DNA of 64,000 nucleotides from an uncultured Flavobacteriales bacterium (GTDB lineage Bacteria; Bacteroidota; Bacteroidia; Flavobacteriales_G; Salibacteraceae): positions 62,001 through 126,000 of the forward strand of contig CALSPD010000008.1 of NCBI GenBank assembly GCA_943788145.1, written 5' to 3'. Positions within the stretch are counted from its first letter, which is position 1. Each line of letters starts with the position of its first letter. The position numbers and the translations under genes were made by a program. Below the pieces are notes generated by a model that saw only the letters and a program-made list of their open reading frames with translations, made no database searches and was not told the DNA's origin. This document shows, piece after piece, positions 63,138 to 64,000 of this stretch.

Positions 63138-63779
63138 ATGGATTTTTTACCCGAAGAAATAAATAATTACTGCCATAGATTTACCGAGGATGAATCTGAT
63201 ATCCTGGCCGAATTAAACCGGTTTACGCATGCCAACGTGCTACAATCTAGAATGCTTGCAGGACACTTGCAAGGAAGGGTTTTGTCGATGTTAAGTCATA
63301 TGATACAACCAAGAACCATTCTTGAAATAGGCACGTACACAGGTTATTCGGCACTTTGTTGGGCTGAAGGTTTAGTGGAAAACGGACTAATTCATACGAT
63401 TGAGCTAAATGACGAATTAGAAACTAAAATCTTGTCATTCATCAACAAGTCTGAACATAGAGAAAGGATCAAATTGCACATAGGTAACGCGCTTGAAATT
63501 ATTCCCGCTTTAGAAGGAACGTTTGACATAGTTTATATAGATGCAGATAAAGAAAATTATGGTGCATATTATGATTTGGTAATTGATCGGCTAAAGCCCG
63601 GTGGTTATGTGATAGCGGACAATGTCTTGTGGAGTGGAAAAATCACTTCACATGAATCCGAAATGGATCATGAGACCCGGTGTTTGTATGATTATGCAAG
63701 GAAAATTCATGATGATGCAAGGGTTCAGAATGTACTTTTTCCGATCCGTGATGGTTTAATGATTGCTCGAAAAATATGA
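63138..63779 (+). CDS. SAM-dependent O-methyltransferase (family 3)
   Basis: A 213-residue class I methyltransferase. The SAM-binding glycine-rich motif is [70 protein letters not shown] and the final [12 protein letters not shown] match the catechol/caffeoyl-CoA O-methyltransferase group, including the DxxN metal-ligand region. Natural substrate unknown. Its stop overlaps the start of the threonine aldolase gene (ATGA). Confidence 0.92.
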   Translation: MDFLPEEINNYCHRFTEDESDILAELNRFTHANVLQSRMLAGHLQGRVLSMLSHMIQPRTILEIGTYTGYSALCWAEGLVENGLIHTIELNDELETKILSFINKSEHRERIKLHIGNALEIIPALEGTFDIVYIDADKENYGAYYDLVIDRLKPGGYVIADNVLWSGKITSHESEMDHETRCLYDYARKIHDDARVQNVLFPIRDGLMIARKI

Positions 63780-64000
63780 GGGTACTGGATTTTAGAAGTG
63801 ATACCGTAACCAAGCCCACAGCCGCAATGTATGATGCCATGATGGCTGCGTCATTGGGTGACGATGTATTTGGTGACGATCCGACTGTGAATAGCCTTGA
63901 GCGGAAAGCGGCTGAAATGTTTGGCAAACAGGCGGCAATTTTTTGTCCCTCAGGAACAATGACCAATCAAATCGCAATAAAAGTCCATACTTCTCCTGGG
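63776..64000 (+). CDS. ltaE: Threonine aldolase family PLP enzyme (3' truncated by window edge)
   Basis: Only the first 75 codons are visible: [77 protein letters not shown] and GDDVYG/GDDPT-type loops are the threonine-aldolase signature of the beta-eliminating lyase family, which splits threonine or allo-threonine into glycine and acetaldehyde. It is coupled to the O-methyltransferase gene by a 4-nt overlap. Confidence 0.85.
   Translation, partial: MRVLDFRSDTVTKPTAAMYDAMMAASLGDDVFGDDPTVNSLERKAAEMFGKQAAIFCPSGTMTNQIAIKVHTSPG

Noticed and set aside
1..64000. CRISPR arrays, insertion sequences, prophage or toxin-antitoxin loci
   Set aside because: I found no regularly spaced repeats, transposase motifs, terminal inverted repeats or integrase genes. 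The gene content is core-like throughout.

Overview
The window looks like a chromosomal segment of a moderately AT-rich member of the Bacteroidota, most likely Flavobacteriales. The evidence is converging: promoters of the TAnnTTTG type, a type IX secretion (type B) C-terminal domain on a PKD-repeat giant, a TonB-dependent receptor paired with a DUF4249 lipoprotein, DUF3127 and DUF6438 family proteins, a potassium-type membrane pyrophosphatase, a stand-alone pyruvate dehydrogenase E1-beta gene, and many SPII/SPI-signalled outer-membrane proteins. Most of it is core genome. I see no rRNA, CRISPR array, prophage or insertion sequence.

Layout. 1-3.2 kb: the end of a membrane glycosyltransferase, an AtoE-type fatty acid transporter, and two adjacent genes (DUF3127 and a flavin reductase-like protein) that each carry an apparent +1 homopolymer frameshift. 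3.2-6.9 kb: tRNA-Leu(UAG) with its promoter and a terminator, then the protein quality control operon tig-clpP-clpX. 6.9-12.8 kb (minus strand): a lipoprotein, folA, thyA, a CNT nucleoside transporter, a DUF151 bifunctional nuclease and etfA/etfB. 13-20 kb: pdhB, hypothetical and LVIVD-repeat surface proteins, a beta-barrel and the membrane pyrophosphatase. 20-25 kb: a MazG-like pyrophosphohydrolase, an SGNH-like/MBOAT O-acylation pair, dtd, rsgA, and a glucosaminidase with LysM domains. 25-37.6 kb: a frameshifted 758-residue propeller protein, rnhB, YceI, a thioredoxin-like protein, M23/LysM peptidase, a beta-barrel, mltF, an M42 peptidase, yidC and a DUF6438 lipoprotein. 37.6-45.5 kb: the PKD adhesin and, on the opposite strand, a sulfur-handling group (TauE/SafE, MBL-rhodanese fusion, lipoprotein rhodanese, Crp regulator, EI24/CysZ-like membrane protein). 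45.6-49.9 kb: purB, an MsbA-type ABC exporter, a class II amidotransferase and a 36-residue Cys/Lys-rich peptide. 50-53.3 kb: TonB receptor plus DUF4249. 53.5-59.4 kb: a MarR-led fatty acid beta-oxidation operon with a candidate operator. 59.4-64 kb: a response regulator, a PorE-like cell-envelope protein ending in a SPOR-like domain, an M16 peptidase, an O-methyltransferase and the start of a threonine aldolase.

Functionally the region combines housekeeping (proteostasis, thymidylate and purine synthesis, ETF and beta-oxidation electron flow) with envelope biology (peptidoglycan turnover, surface adhesion, outer-membrane uptake). The least explained parts are the Cys/Lys-rich micro-protein with its own promoter, the TonB/DUF4249 pair, the Crp-rhodanese-CysZ-like sulfur group, and the recurrent +1 homopolymer frameshifts. 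Convergent genes repeatedly share a palindromic 4-nt stop overlap (TTAA or CTAG).
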